Source: Smithella sp. (GTDB taxonomy: Bacteria > Desulfobacterota > Syntrophia > Syntrophales > Smithellaceae). Taken from it: a stretch of DNA of 64,000 nucleotides. Positions within the stretch are counted from its first letter, which is position 1. Every line of letters begins with the position of its first letter. This document shows, one piece after another, positions 27,311-35,988 of the stretch. Both the position numbers and the translations under genes were made by a program. The notes below the pieces were generated by a model. The model made no database searches. It was not told the DNA's origin and saw only the letters and a program-made list of their open reading frames with translations. The DNA is taken from NCBI GenBank assembly GCA_018056685.1, contig JAGPFC010000008.1, positions 9,075 through 73,074 of the forward strand, written 5' to 3'.

Positions 27311-27336
27311 TTGAATAGCTGGAACAATCCCGCTGG

Positions 27337-27420
27337 AGCAATCATTTTGATTGCTTCGAAATATTTCGGTTCAGGCTGCAAGCCTGAACCAGCCTCGTAC
27401 TTGCAAGCTTGAACCAGCCT
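27337..27420. repeat. Block of palindromes and an imperfect direct repeat between convergent genes
   Basis: Three dyads lie end to end: AGCAATCA-TTT-TGATTGCT (27337-27355), CGAAATATTTCG (27357-27368) and GGTTCAGGCT-GCA-AGCCTGAACC (27368-27390). A ~20-nt unit ending GCAAGCCTGAACCAGCCT recurs imperfectly as GCAAGCTTGAACCAGCCT (to 27420). The block separates the convergent acylase and recG genes, so it may terminate both, or be a REP-like repeat. Confidence 0.6.
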
Positions 27421-27433
27421 TATCATTCTCATT

Positions 27434-29893
27434 TCACCCTGTTCGGGCTAGATCCAGTTTGCCGTTCCACTTTGAAATCAGTGTTTCTTTTAAAATCAAG
27501 TGCTCCGGTTTTTCCAGAAACGGATCGCGTGCCGCCAGGGCAAAAGCGTCTTCCTTGGCATCGTTCAAAATCCGGGCGTCACGGATGATGCTGGCAATGC
27601 GGAAATCCGGCAGGCCCGATTGCCTTGTCCCGAGAAAATCACCGGGACCACGAATGGAAAGGTCTTCTTCGGCGATAATAAAACCATCGGTTGTTTTTTC
27701 CATGACCTTTAATCTTTTACGCGCGTCTGCGGAGCATTTATAGTCCGTCAGTAAAATACAGCTTGAGGGAATATCGCGCCTCCCTACCCTGCCGCGCAAC
27801 TGGTGCAGTTGCGAAAGCCCGAAGCGCTCGGCGTGCTCAATGACCATCAAGGACGCCCGCGGCACATCAATGCCGACTTCAATAACCGTTGTCGAAACAA
27901 GAATCTGAATTTTGTTGTCCAGAAATTCTTTCATGACCTCGTCTTTTTCTTTTTCCTTCATCCTGCCGTGAATCAAGCCCACCCGGTATTTGGGAAAAAT
28001 ATCCTCCTGCAGATGTTTGGACATATTCGTGGCGTCTTTTAAATCCAGCGTTTCCGACTCTTCCACTAACGGATACACAATAAATGCCTGATGGCTTTTC
28101 GCCAGCTCCATGGCGATGGTCTGATAAACCTTGTCCCTTTTGCTTTCCGGCAAAACAACTGTGTGCACCCGCTTTTTTCCGGGAGGCATTTCGTCAATGA
28201 CGGAGACATCCAAATCGCCGTAAACGGTCATGGCCAGTGTCCGCGGGATGGGCGTTGCCGTCATGACCAGTACATCGGCGTTGATGCCTTTGGAACGAAG
28301 AGTCGCTCTCTGCATGACACCAAAGCGGTGCTGTTCGTCAATGACAACCATTCCCAGCCGGTGAAAGTCCACATTCTCCTGAATCAAAGCGTGCGTGCCG
28401 ACGATAATATTCGCATCGCCGTTTTGCATCTGGTTAAGAACCTCGCTTTTTGCCGAATTGCTCATGCTGCCGGTGAGCAAAACCGCCTTTAATCCCAAAG
28501 GCTCTGCCCAGAGACGGATATTTTCAAAATGCTGCTTGGCAAGGATTTCCGTCGGTGCCATGATCGCCGCCTGGTAAGAGTTTTCGCAGGCGGTAATCAT
28601 CGCCGCCATTGATACAATGGTTTTGCCGCTGCCGACATCGCCCTGCAAAAGCCGGTTCATGGCTTTCCCTTCGGCCATATCCCGATGGATTTCGCCGATG
28701 ACTCTTTTTTGAGCATCTGTCAGATCAAAATGCAGGATGGAATAAAATTTCCCCAGCAGCTCCCCACCGAGTTTAAAGGGAATTCCCTTTTCCAGAATCC
28801 TTCCGGATTTCTTTATAGCCATGCCCAGTTGGAAAAAGAAAAATTCATCGTAAATTAATCTTTTGTGCGCATCAGAACGAAAAGATAAAAGTTGTTCCAT
28901 GGAATCGTGATGGCCGGGAAAATGAACCGATAAAAGCGCTTCGTGGATATTCATCAGATTTCTTTTTTCGCAGATATTTTCCGGTATCGGTGAAGCAACA
29001 TATCGGGAATAATTCTCCAGCGCGAAATTCATGACTTTGCGGAAATATTTCTGATGCAGTCCTTCGGTCTCCGAATAGATGGGAACAATTCTCTTAAAAT
29101 TGAGAAGATTGTCTTCGTCCTTTTCGTCCAGGATTTCGTAATCGGGATGAATCATCTGCTTACCGCCGTAATCCGGCCTGACTTCTCCGGTAAATATAAC
29201 TTTTGTATCTTTTTTAAAAATGCCCGTGAGGTAAGACATCTGGCCTTTGAACCATTTTGCCGTCAGATTTCCCGTGCCGTCACTGATGATGGTTTCCAGA
29301 ATCTTCTTTCTGCCGTAGTGGCGGTATTGGCAGCTCATAACCGTACCGGTTGCTGTCTGAATTTTTTCCGCCTCCAGACGATTAATTTTTCTGATTTCCC
29401 GCCGGTCCTCATAAGTTCGTGGCAGAAAATAGAGCAAATCCTCCACGGTGGCAATTTTCTTGGCGGCAAAACGAGCGGCCATTTTCGGTCCCACCCCTTT
29501 CAGATACTGAACGGGCAGGTTAAGTTTGGCGGTATCGTCTTTTAATTCGGAAACTCTTTCGATAATTTTCGAATCGGAAGGATAAGGCGGAATATTCGCA
29601 GCGGACGCCTCGACAGCGGATTTTATTTTTGTCAGCAGACTGACTGCCTGTTCAATTTTGGTTTTTTTTAACTCGAGTTTCTGCCAGTCATAATCGGTGA
29701 ATATTTCCATCATTTCGACGATGAGATTATTGAAGGTCTGATCAGCAGGCAATAATGATTCTTTGAGTTTCGGCAGGAGATGTAAAAGAGATTTACCCAG
29801 ATCTTTAATGTGAGAAAGATTTTTGAATTGATCACGGTAAGCAAAGGCCAGTGGCTGTTCAATTTTTTGTAAAATTTCTTTTTTGGAATCCAT
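27434..29893 (-). CDS. recG: ATP-dependent DNA helicase RecG
   Basis: Branch-migrating helicase that remodels stalled forks, 819 aa. An N-terminal helical extension (about 1-120) precedes the wedge/OB domain beginning QYLKGVGPKMAARFAAKK. The SF2 motor follows with Walker A QGDVGSGKTIVSMAA, motif II VIDEQHRFGV, TATPIPRTLA, and the C-terminal VGRRDIPSSCILLTDY and RGPGDFLGTRQSG (TRG-like) regions. The N-terminal extension is longer than in E. coli (693 aa) but common in deltaproteobacteria. Confidence 0.96.
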   Translation of the reverse strand: MDSKKEILQKIEQPLAFAYRDQFKNLSHIKDLGKSLLHLLPKLKESLLPADQTFNNLIVEMMEIFTDYDWQKLELKKTKIEQAVSLLTKIKSAVEASAANIPPYPSDSKIIERVSELKDDTAKLNLPVQYLKGVGPKMAARFAAKKIATVEDLLYFLPRTYEDRREIRKINRLEAEKIQTATGTVMSCQYRHYGRKKILETIISDGTGNLTAKWFKGQMSYLTGIFKKDTKVIFTGEVRPDYGGKQMIHPDYEILDEKDEDNLLNFKRIVPIYSETEGLHQKYFRKVMNFALENYSRYVASPIPENICEKRNLMNIHEALLSVHFPGHHDSMEQLLSFRSDAHKRLIYDEFFFFQLGMAIKKSGRILEKGIPFKLGGELLGKFYSILHFDLTDAQKRVIGEIHRDMAEGKAMNRLLQGDVGSGKTIVSMAAMITACENSYQAAIMAPTEILAKQHFENIRLWAEPLGLKAVLLTGSMSNSAKSEVLNQMQNGDANIIVGTHALIQENVDFHRLGMVVIDEQHRFGVMQRATLRSKGINADVLVMTATPIPRTLAMTVYGDLDVSVIDEMPPGKKRVHTVVLPESKRDKVYQTIAMELAKSHQAFIVYPLVEESETLDLKDATNMSKHLQEDIFPKYRVGLIHGRMKEKEKDEVMKEFLDNKIQILVSTTVIEVGIDVPRASLMVIEHAERFGLSQLHQLRGRVGRRDIPSSCILLTDYKCSADARKRLKVMEKTTDGFIIAEEDLSIRGPGDFLGTRQSGLPDFRIASIIRDARILNDAKEDAFALAARDPFLEKPEHLILKETLISKWNGKLDLARTG

Positions 29894-29943
29894 CGCATTC
29901 TCCGCGTGATAAGTTCGGAAAACCTCAATGATTATTAATGAAT

Positions 29944-29972
29944 TTGATGTTTTTTGTTAACAGATATATGTT
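29944..29972 (+). promoter_or_regulatory. Possible promoter for purM
   Basis: TTGATG (29944-29949), 17-nt spacer, TATGTT (29967-29972), about 95 nt before purM. A second candidate -35 box TTGACT at 29990 has only a poor -10 partner. Assignment is weak. Confidence 0.35.
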
Positions 29973-30065
29973 ATTTGCGCAAGGAATGATTGACTTAAGA
30001 TTCAATTTACGTTACACCAACGCCGCTGAAATTCCATATTCAAACAAAATTTATACAGGTGAAAA

Positions 30066-31115
30066 ATGACTGACAATATTACATACAAAGATGCCGGTGT
30101 CGATATTGATACCGCTAATGAATTTGTGGAACGCATTAAAGCTTCCATTAAAACAACAGCCCGCAAAGAGGTTGTCTCCGGAATCGGCGGCTTCGGCGGC
30201 TTATTTCGATTAAACACGGTGGATTTAAAAAATCCCGTTCTGGTTTCCTCAACAGATGGCGTGGGCACCAAACTGCGCATTGCCCAGATGATGGACAAGC
30301 ACGACACCATCGGTATCGATCTGGTGGCCATGTCGGTAAATGATGTCGTCGTTCAGGGCGCAGAGCCTTTATTCTTTCTGGATTATCTCGCCACGGGAAA
30401 AATCGAACTGGAGAAGAGTGTGAGCATCGTCGAAGGGATTACCGAAGGATGCCGTCAGGCCGGCTGCACGCTTCTGGGCGGTGAAACAGCGGAAATGCCG
30501 GGATTCTACAAACCTGGAGAATACGATCTGGCCGGGTTCTGCGTTGGCGTTGTGGAATCGGAAAAACTGATTACCGGCTCCACCATCAGTGTGAATGACC
30601 GCATCATCGGCATTGCCTCCAGCGGCCTGCACAGCAACGGCTATTCTCTGGCGCGCAAAGTTCTTCTGGAAAAAGGAAAACTCAGCGTCCATGACAAGGT
30701 TATTGGCCTGGAAAAATCCGTCGGACTGGAAATGCTGGAACCGACCAGAATCTATGTTAAACCTCTGCTCAATCTTTTCAAAAATTTTAACATTAAGGGA
30801 CTGGTTCACATCACCGGAGGTGGATTCTACGATAACATTCCGAGAATCATTCCCCAGGCTTGCCGCGCTGTCATTAACAAAGGAAGCTGGAATATCTTAC
30901 CTGTCTTTAACGTCATCCAAGAAATAGGCAACGTTGCAGAAAAAGAAATGTTCCGTGTTTTCAACATGGGCATCGGCATGATGATTATTGTCGCCGAAAA
31001 AGAAAGTCGTGATGTTCTTGAACGTCTCGAGGTTTTGGGCGAAAAAGCTTATCAGATTGGCTTTATCGAAAAGAAAGAAGATAAACAGGAACAGGTTGTC
31101 ATCACCGAGGAATAA
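30066..31115 (+). CDS. purM: Phosphoribosylformylglycinamidine cyclo-ligase (AIR synthetase)
   Basis: Converts FGAM to AIR with ATP in purine synthesis; 349 aa. The N-terminus TYKDAGVDIDTANEFVERIK, the ATP-site VLVSSTDGVGTKLRIAQ, GAEPLFFLDYLATG, GGETAEMPGFY and HITGGGFYDNIPRI are all present. purN begins 9 nt after the stop, giving a two-gene purine unit. Confidence 0.97.
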   Translation: MTDNITYKDAGVDIDTANEFVERIKASIKTTARKEVVSGIGGFGGLFRLNTVDLKNPVLVSSTDGVGTKLRIAQMMDKHDTIGIDLVAMSVNDVVVQGAEPLFFLDYLATGKIELEKSVSIVEGITEGCRQAGCTLLGGETAEMPGFYKPGEYDLAGFCVGVVESEKLITGSTISVNDRIIGIASSGLHSNGYSLARKVLLEKGKLSVHDKVIGLEKSVGLEMLEPTRIYVKPLLNLFKNFNIKGLVHITGGGFYDNIPRIIPQACRAVINKGSWNILPVFNVIQEIGNVAEKEMFRVFNMGIGMMIIVAEKESRDVLERLEVLGEKAYQIGFIEKKEDKQEQVVITEE

Positions 31116-31124
31116 GATAAGAAT

Positions 31125-31742
31125 ATGGCTGACTTACTGAAACTGGGGGTTCTGATTTCCGGAAACGGCTCCAACCTGCAATCCATCATTGACAACATCG
31201 AAAACGGATCACTGAAAGCCGTGATCAAAATTGTTGTCAGTAATAATCCTGATGCCTATGGGCTCACCAGGGCAAAAAAGCACGGCATTCCTTGTGCTGT
31301 TTTGCAAAACGGAGATTTTAAAAGCAAAGATGATTTTGACTCGGCACTGGTGAAGATATTAAAAGATCACGAAGTGGAGCTGGTGATTCTCGCGGGTTTC
31401 ATGCGTATCATTTCACCGACACTGCTCAAAGCTTTTCCCGGCAGTATCATGAACATTCATCCGGCTCTGCTGCCCTCTTTTCCCGGTTTGCACGGACAAA
31501 AACAGGCTGTGGATTACGGTGTGAAATTCTCAGGTTGCACGGTTCATTTTGTAGATGAAGGCGTGGACACGGGACCCATCATTATTCAGGCTGCAGTGCC
31601 GGTAATGGACGATGACACGGAAGAAACGCTGGCCGCCAGAATTTTAAAGGAAGAACACAAAATTTATCCTCAAGCCATCCAGCTTTTTGCCGACAACAGG
31701 CTGGAAATTAATGGGCGTAAAGTAATAATTAAAAACCGGTAA
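31125..31742 (+). CDS. purN: Phosphoribosylglycinamide formyltransferase
   Basis: Transfers a formyl group from 10-formyl-THF to GAR; 205 aa. GVLISGNGSNLQSIID forms the phosphate-binding loop. The catalytic triad is carried by MNIHPALLPSFPGLHG (Asn, His) and FVDEGVDTGPIIIQ (Asp). It follows purM directly. Confidence 0.97.
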   Translation: MADLLKLGVLISGNGSNLQSIIDNIENGSLKAVIKIVVSNNPDAYGLTRAKKHGIPCAVLQNGDFKSKDDFDSALVKILKDHEVELVILAGFMRIISPTLLKAFPGSIMNIHPALLPSFPGLHGQKQAVDYGVKFSGCTVHFVDEGVDTGPIIIQAAVPVMDDDTEETLAARILKEEHKIYPQAIQLFADNRLEINGRKVIIKNR

Positions 31743-31793
31743 TTTTCACCCGGATTAATCTTTTCAATCATTAACCAGGAAATACTTTTTCCA

Positions 31794-33230
31794 ATGTACG
31801 GACTTATTGTTATAGGTGATGATCTTGCTTCCCATGTTGCTGCCGCAACAGCGTCTTCCCGGGGAATTAAGACGGCGCTGATCGCTGAAAGCGGCATAGC
31901 GTGTGAAAGCATGATCGGTGAGCTTGCTTTTAATACCGATTCAACACCCTTTACCGGCGTCGGTGATCATGAAATCTTTTCCTCCTTGCTGTATGAATTG
32001 GGGGTTTTGCCGAAAACAACGTCATTAAATCCAGCTTATCAGGTCATTCTGCCTGATAAGAGAATTGATTTTTTCAATGACAAGGATGATCTCACCCGAG
32101 AGCTGATCAGAGAATTTCCGGAGCTGGCCAATGAGATCAAATCTTTTTATGATGAGATTGAAAGAAGCTCGGCAATCGCTGAAAACTGGTTCACCCGTCA
32201 TCCTGTTATACAGCCGAAAAGTTCACGTGACTTTCTGGATTTTCTGAAACTTGCTCCGCAGTTAATCAAAAGCATCCTTTTCAACATAAAATTCAAAAAA
32301 GTCATTGCACAAAATCCTTGTTTTCAAAAAATAATGGAGGCGCAGCAGGCGCTGCTTTCTTTTCACTATCATCAATCGAATTCTCTTTTTTCTGATTACA
32401 TTTGCGCCACGCCCCTGCGCGGTGTTTATTATTTCCCGGACGGGAAACACATTTTTTTTAACGATCTGATCAGAAAACTGGATGTGGCTGACGGTTTGTA
32501 TGTAAAAAATCGTGAAATCCTGTCCGTCAGAAAAGACCGGATCATTGAAGTGACTTACAAAGACGATAATGGTGTCGGGGTAAAAATCGATTCGGAAAAT
32601 TTAATTGTCAGCACCAAGTGGCAGAACATGCATTTGATCCTGGATCGCAAAAAGAAATTTAATTTCGGCGATTTTATCAGACCGGCAAAAATTGCCTTTT
32701 ACCCCTTTACCCTTCATCTGGGCATCAAGCCACAATGTCTTCCTGAAAAAATGGCCCGGCATGTTGCCGTGGTCTGCGATGTCAACAAAGATATCTATGA
32801 TGATCATAACCTGATTCTTCTGGAATCCGGAGCATCTCAAAATCAAGAGGCGGTCACCTCATCCGTGGCTCCGCTTTCGGTCACCGTTTTTCTGCCGGAT
32901 CATCAGGATGTCTGGGGCGAAGACAAACTGGCCGAAAGGGCTGATGCCATTCTTGATCATCTGGATTTTTTCCTTCCTTTTTTAAAGGAAAATATCGAAT
33001 TATTCGACATCCACGAATCCATCCGTCTTTCCCGAAAACAGCGTAATGTCGTTAATCCCAAATATAATATTCGGAACTCTTTCCTTACCGGTTTTGCCGC
33101 GAAAAGCAATACAACCAGGTTCGGTAATATTTATCTGACAGGCGCGTCATTACTGGCGGATGCCGGTTTTACGGGAGAGGTTCTATCGGGCGTCAACGCC
33201 GTCAAACACGTATCCAGCAAAAGGAAATGA
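31794..33230 (+). CDS. Phytoene-desaturase-like FAD/NAD(P)-binding protein with degraded nucleotide motif
   Basis: 478-aa protein whose overall shape (N-terminal dinucleotide-binding strand, central substrate domain, C-terminal GNIYLTGASLLADAGFTGEVLSGVNAV) resembles carotenoid-isomerase or phytoene-desaturase type flavoproteins. The N-terminal loop reads VIGDDLASHVAAATAS instead of GxGxxG-x2-A, so classical FAD binding is doubtful, although the C-terminal segment still resembles the second FAD-contacting loop. Function unknown. Its last codons overlap the start of pfkA (ATGA), implying translational coupling. Confidence 0.6.
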   Translation: MYGLIVIGDDLASHVAAATASSRGIKTALIAESGIACESMIGELAFNTDSTPFTGVGDHEIFSSLLYELGVLPKTTSLNPAYQVILPDKRIDFFNDKDDLTRELIREFPELANEIKSFYDEIERSSAIAENWFTRHPVIQPKSSRDFLDFLKLAPQLIKSILFNIKFKKVIAQNPCFQKIMEAQQALLSFHYHQSNSLFSDYICATPLRGVYYFPDGKHIFFNDLIRKLDVADGLYVKNREILSVRKDRIIEVTYKDDNGVGVKIDSENLIVSTKWQNMHLILDRKKKFNFGDFIRPAKIAFYPFTLHLGIKPQCLPEKMARHVAVVCDVNKDIYDDHNLILLESGASQNQEAVTSSVAPLSVTVFLPDHQDVWGEDKLAERADAILDHLDFFLPFLKENIELFDIHESIRLSRKQRNVVNPKYNIRNSFLTGFAAKSNTTRFGNIYLTGASLLADAGFTGEVLSGVNAVKHVSSKRK

Positions 33231-34531
33231 ATATGCAATACAATTTCACCATCGCCAGTCTCGGCAGGCCAACGATTACGTCGCCTTTGAAAATCAGTAA
33301 CTTTACAGATGACAAGAAACGATTGTTATTCAAAACTCACACCGATGATTTTGATTCAATGACGGATAAAAAGGGACGGCCTCTCTCCGTGGAACTGGCC
33401 GGACCTCGCGAGAAAATCTTTTTTCATCCGTCAAAAACAAAAGCCGCCATCGTTACCTGCGGTGGACTCTGCCCCGGCATCAATGATGTCATCCGTTCCA
33501 TCACCATCGCCCTGTATTACAATTATAAGGTTAAAAATATTGTCGGCATCCGCTACGGTCTGAGAGGATTAAATCCGCGATTCGGACACAAACCGGTCAG
33601 ACTTTATCCGGATACGGTGAAAGATATCAGCAATCTCGGCGGCAGCATTCTTTCCACATCCCGCGGTCCGCAGGACGCTGACATTGTCGTCGATTATCTC
33701 ATCAAGACGAACATTAATATTCTTTTTTGCATCGGCGGCGACGGCACCATCAGGGCGGCTGAAAAAATCACCGACGAGGTCAATAAAAGAAAACAGAAGA
33801 TTGCGATTGTCTGCATACCCAAAACCATCGATAACGATCTCAATCTGATTCAAAAGTCATTCGGTTTCGACACAGCCATCGAAAAGGCCGCGGACGCTAT
33901 CAAAAGCGCGCACGTTGAAGCGAAAGGATCGTTCAACGGCATCGGTTTGATTAAAATCATGGGACGTCATTCCGGTCATATTGCCGCCAACGCCGCTCTG
34001 GCGCAAAGTGATACAAATTTTGTTTTAATTCCGGAAGTGCCTTTCGACCTGGAAGGCAGAAACGGCTTTTTAACAACGCTGAAAAAACGGATGCAAAGGA
34101 GAGGACACGCTGTCATTTTGGTTGCGGAAGGCGCCGGGCAGAATTTGTTCGAAAGCGGCAAGAAGGCTGTTGAAAGAGATCCCTCGGGAAACATCCGGCT
34201 TCAGGATATCGGACTGTTGCTCAAAAATTCCATCACCGAATATTTCAAGAAACTGGGCGTGGAAATTAATTTGAAATATATCGAACCCAGTTATCTGATT
34301 CGCTCCGTTCCATCGAATGCTTCCGACGATATTTATTGCAATACGCTGGGGCAATACGCCGTTCACGCCGGAATGGCGGGAAAAACCGGAATTCTTGTGG
34401 CTTTAATGAAGGACGAATATGTTCATTTGCCGCTTCAGGCAGTCGCCTCGAACAGGAAAATTGATCCGCAAAGTGACATCTGGCTTCGTGTTCTGGCAAC
34501 AACAGGACAGCCCGCATCGATGACTCATTAA
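33227..34531 (+). CDS. pfkA: 6-phosphofructokinase
   Basis: 434-aa phosphofructokinase of the long type. The active-site loops are GGLCPGINDVIRS, GGDGTIRAA, PKTIDNDL, and IMGRHSGHIAA. The residue equivalent to E. coli Gly104 is Gly (GGDGT), which favours ATP; the residue equivalent to Gly124 is Lys (PKTIDND), as in PPi-dependent and plant-type enzymes. ATP is the more likely donor. Two starts (33227 and 33233) are possible; AGGA suits the second better. It overlaps the upstream flavoprotein-like gene by 4 nt. Confidence 0.9.
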   Translation: MNMQYNFTIASLGRPTITSPLKISNFTDDKKRLLFKTHTDDFDSMTDKKGRPLSVELAGPREKIFFHPSKTKAAIVTCGGLCPGINDVIRSITIALYYNYKVKNIVGIRYGLRGLNPRFGHKPVRLYPDTVKDISNLGGSILSTSRGPQDADIVVDYLIKTNINILFCIGGDGTIRAAEKITDEVNKRKQKIAIVCIPKTIDNDLNLIQKSFGFDTAIEKAADAIKSAHVEAKGSFNGIGLIKIMGRHSGHIAANAALAQSDTNFVLIPEVPFDLEGRNGFLTTLKKRMQRRGHAVILVAEGAGQNLFESGKKAVERDPSGNIRLQDIGLLLKNSITEYFKKLGVEINLKYIEPSYLIRSVPSNASDDIYCNTLGQYAVHAGMAGKTGILVALMKDEYVHLPLQAVASNRKIDPQSDIWLRVLATTGQPASMTH

Positions 34532-34694
34532 ATTAATTCATAATATCAAATACTTATGTTTTATTTGGTTTCTTGTCCGCTCATAAAGCGTGAATGCATA
34601 AAATAAACTGAAAAAATGAAGATATGTGAAAAAATGCTTGCAAAATGCTGCCTTATAGTTTAGTAACGTCGCACATTTTCAGGAGGATTTAAAA

Positions 34695-34892
34695 ATGTCT
34701 CGTATTTGTGAAGTATGTGGAAAGAAACCGTCAATCGGTAATACAGTCAGCCATGCGAACAATAGAAATAAAGCGGTGTGGCGCCCCAATCTGCAGAGTC
34801 TGCGATGCATTGATAAGAAAACAGGATCCGTGAAAAGGGTCAAGGTTTGCACGCGCTGCATTCGTTCGGGATTTGTCCAGAAAGCTATTTAA
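34695..34892 (+). CDS. rpmB: 50S ribosomal protein L28
   Basis: 65-aa ribosomal protein. [21 protein letters not shown] gives the first CxxC pair and [11 protein letters not shown] the second, so this is the zinc-binding form. AGGAGG lies 8 nt before the ATG. A -10-like TATAGT at 34654 has no convincing -35 partner. Its stop codon overlaps the stop of the convergent gene (TTA/TAA share bases at 34890-34891), leaving no room for a terminator between them. Confidence 0.96.
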   Translation: MSRICEVCGKKPSIGNTVSHANNRNKAVWRPNLQSLRCIDKKTGSVKRVKVCTRCIRSGFVQKAI

Positions 34893-35680
34893 AAAAAATT
34901 AAGCGTGTTGTACTCTTTTATAACTTTAACGGTGTCCTTATAAAACAATTCGTCATCGTCAATCAGTTCAACAGCCCGCTGAAACAAATCTTTCAGACCA
35001 TCATCAAACAATTTTTGATCACTGCGAAGGCCGAATTTATCTTTATAAAGATTCATCCGGCCTTCCATATTCATAATGCTGACCATGGATTCCCGGGTGA
35101 TGAAAAACAAGGCGCTTTTCATTACCTCGATAATCTCTTTTTCTTGCAGACCGTATAACCAGTGCATCGTTGACACAAACTCATCCATTTTGCGCTCAAC
35201 GGTGAATTGGATGGCCTCTACAAGAATATCGATGGTACCGTATGCGCGGATATGTTTTAAAATCACCAGATCATAAATCATTTCAATAATTAAATGAGAT
35301 TGATAAACAGCATCGCTGACGGAAATGTCTTTATCAATACTTTTATAAACTGACATAATGGCATTAACCAGATGATTCCCTTTTATATAGGAATAGCCTC
35401 TGGAATGGATGTTGAATTCTTCCTGATAACCGGAGCAAATGTAACCGTGGTGAGAAAGGTCATCGATCAGAAGATGATACATCACATAATCCGACTTCGG
35501 GTATTGATCCGGCGCCCTGAGCGATCGCTGCACATTATGGGTTCTGGCGGCACTTATTTGAGGATGGATGGCCAATAAATCCGGAGCGACATTGTAAACA
35601 TAAATATCCGGCTCCACGTCCTGAATACCGGCAGATTCCAATATTTTCTGTAAAAAGTATGTATGGGTGAGCATGAACAT
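34889..35680 (-). CDS. Hypothetical protein with His/Asp pattern reminiscent of zinc-dependent phospholipase C
   Basis: 263 aa, not confidently assigned. The N-terminal part has spaced His and Asp residues ([45 protein letters not shown]) of the sort seen in the zinc-dependent phospholipase C-like family. The remainder is alpha-helical with no catalytic signature. No signal peptide. The start is uncertain by two codons (ATG at 35680 or 35674). It begins 2 nt after the DUF4911-like gene, so they form an operon. Confidence 0.6.
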   Translation of the reverse strand: MFMLTHTYFLQKILESAGIQDVEPDIYVYNVAPDLLAIHPQISAARTHNVQRSLRAPDQYPKSDYVMYHLLIDDLSHHGYICSGYQEEFNIHSRGYSYIKGNHLVNAIMSVYKSIDKDISVSDAVYQSHLIIEMIYDLVILKHIRAYGTIDILVEAIQFTVERKMDEFVSTMHWLYGLQEKEIIEVMKSALFFITRESMVSIMNMEGRMNLYKDKFGLRSDQKLFDDGLKDLFQRAVELIDDDELFYKDTVKVIKEYNTLNFF

Positions 35681-35682
35681 CG

Positions 35683-35904
35683 TTAATTTTCCCGGTGGTC
35701 TGATACGTTTTTCATGCTGTATTTTAATTGAAGTTCTTTCAGGAGTCCATCTATTTCCGGCAAAAAATCAGGCATAATTGAAATCCTGACAATTGCTTTT
35801 TGAATATCCACTGTTGAAACTGTCGCCATGCGCCCGTATCCTTCAATAATAAACTGCACCGTTACAATATTTTTTCGCTCTATTTGAAAATACTTATTGA
35901 TCAT
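35683..35904 (-). CDS. DUF4911-like small protein
   Basis: 73-aa protein with an alternating strand-helix pattern: NIVTVQFIIEGYGRMATVST, then AIVRISIMPDFLPEIDGLLK. This fits the short DUF4911 domain known from deltaproteobacteria and anaerobes, which has no assigned role. It lies directly upstream of the 263-aa gene. Confidence 0.6.
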   Translation of the reverse strand: MINKYFQIERKNIVTVQFIIEGYGRMATVSTVDIQKAIVRISIMPDFLPEIDGLLKELQLKYSMKNVSDHREN

Positions 35905-35936
35905 CGATAATTTTTCATGAAAATATCAGTTAAGGT

Positions 35937-35965
35937 TTGACGTCGTCAGATAAAGACTGTATGAT
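35937..35965 (+). promoter_or_regulatory. Sigma-70 promoter of the transglutaminase-like gene
   Basis: TTGACG (35937-35942), 17-nt spacer, TATGAT (35960-35965), 23 nt before the ATG at 35989. The match is 5/6 for both boxes. Confidence 0.65.
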
Positions 35966-35988
35966 TGAAAAAAAAGCAAGGATAATTT

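Noticed and set aside
34632-34666. Promoter of rpmB from TTGCAA and TATAGT
   Set aside because: The two boxes are only 10 nt apart; the alternative -10 at 17 nt (TAGTAA) matches poorly.
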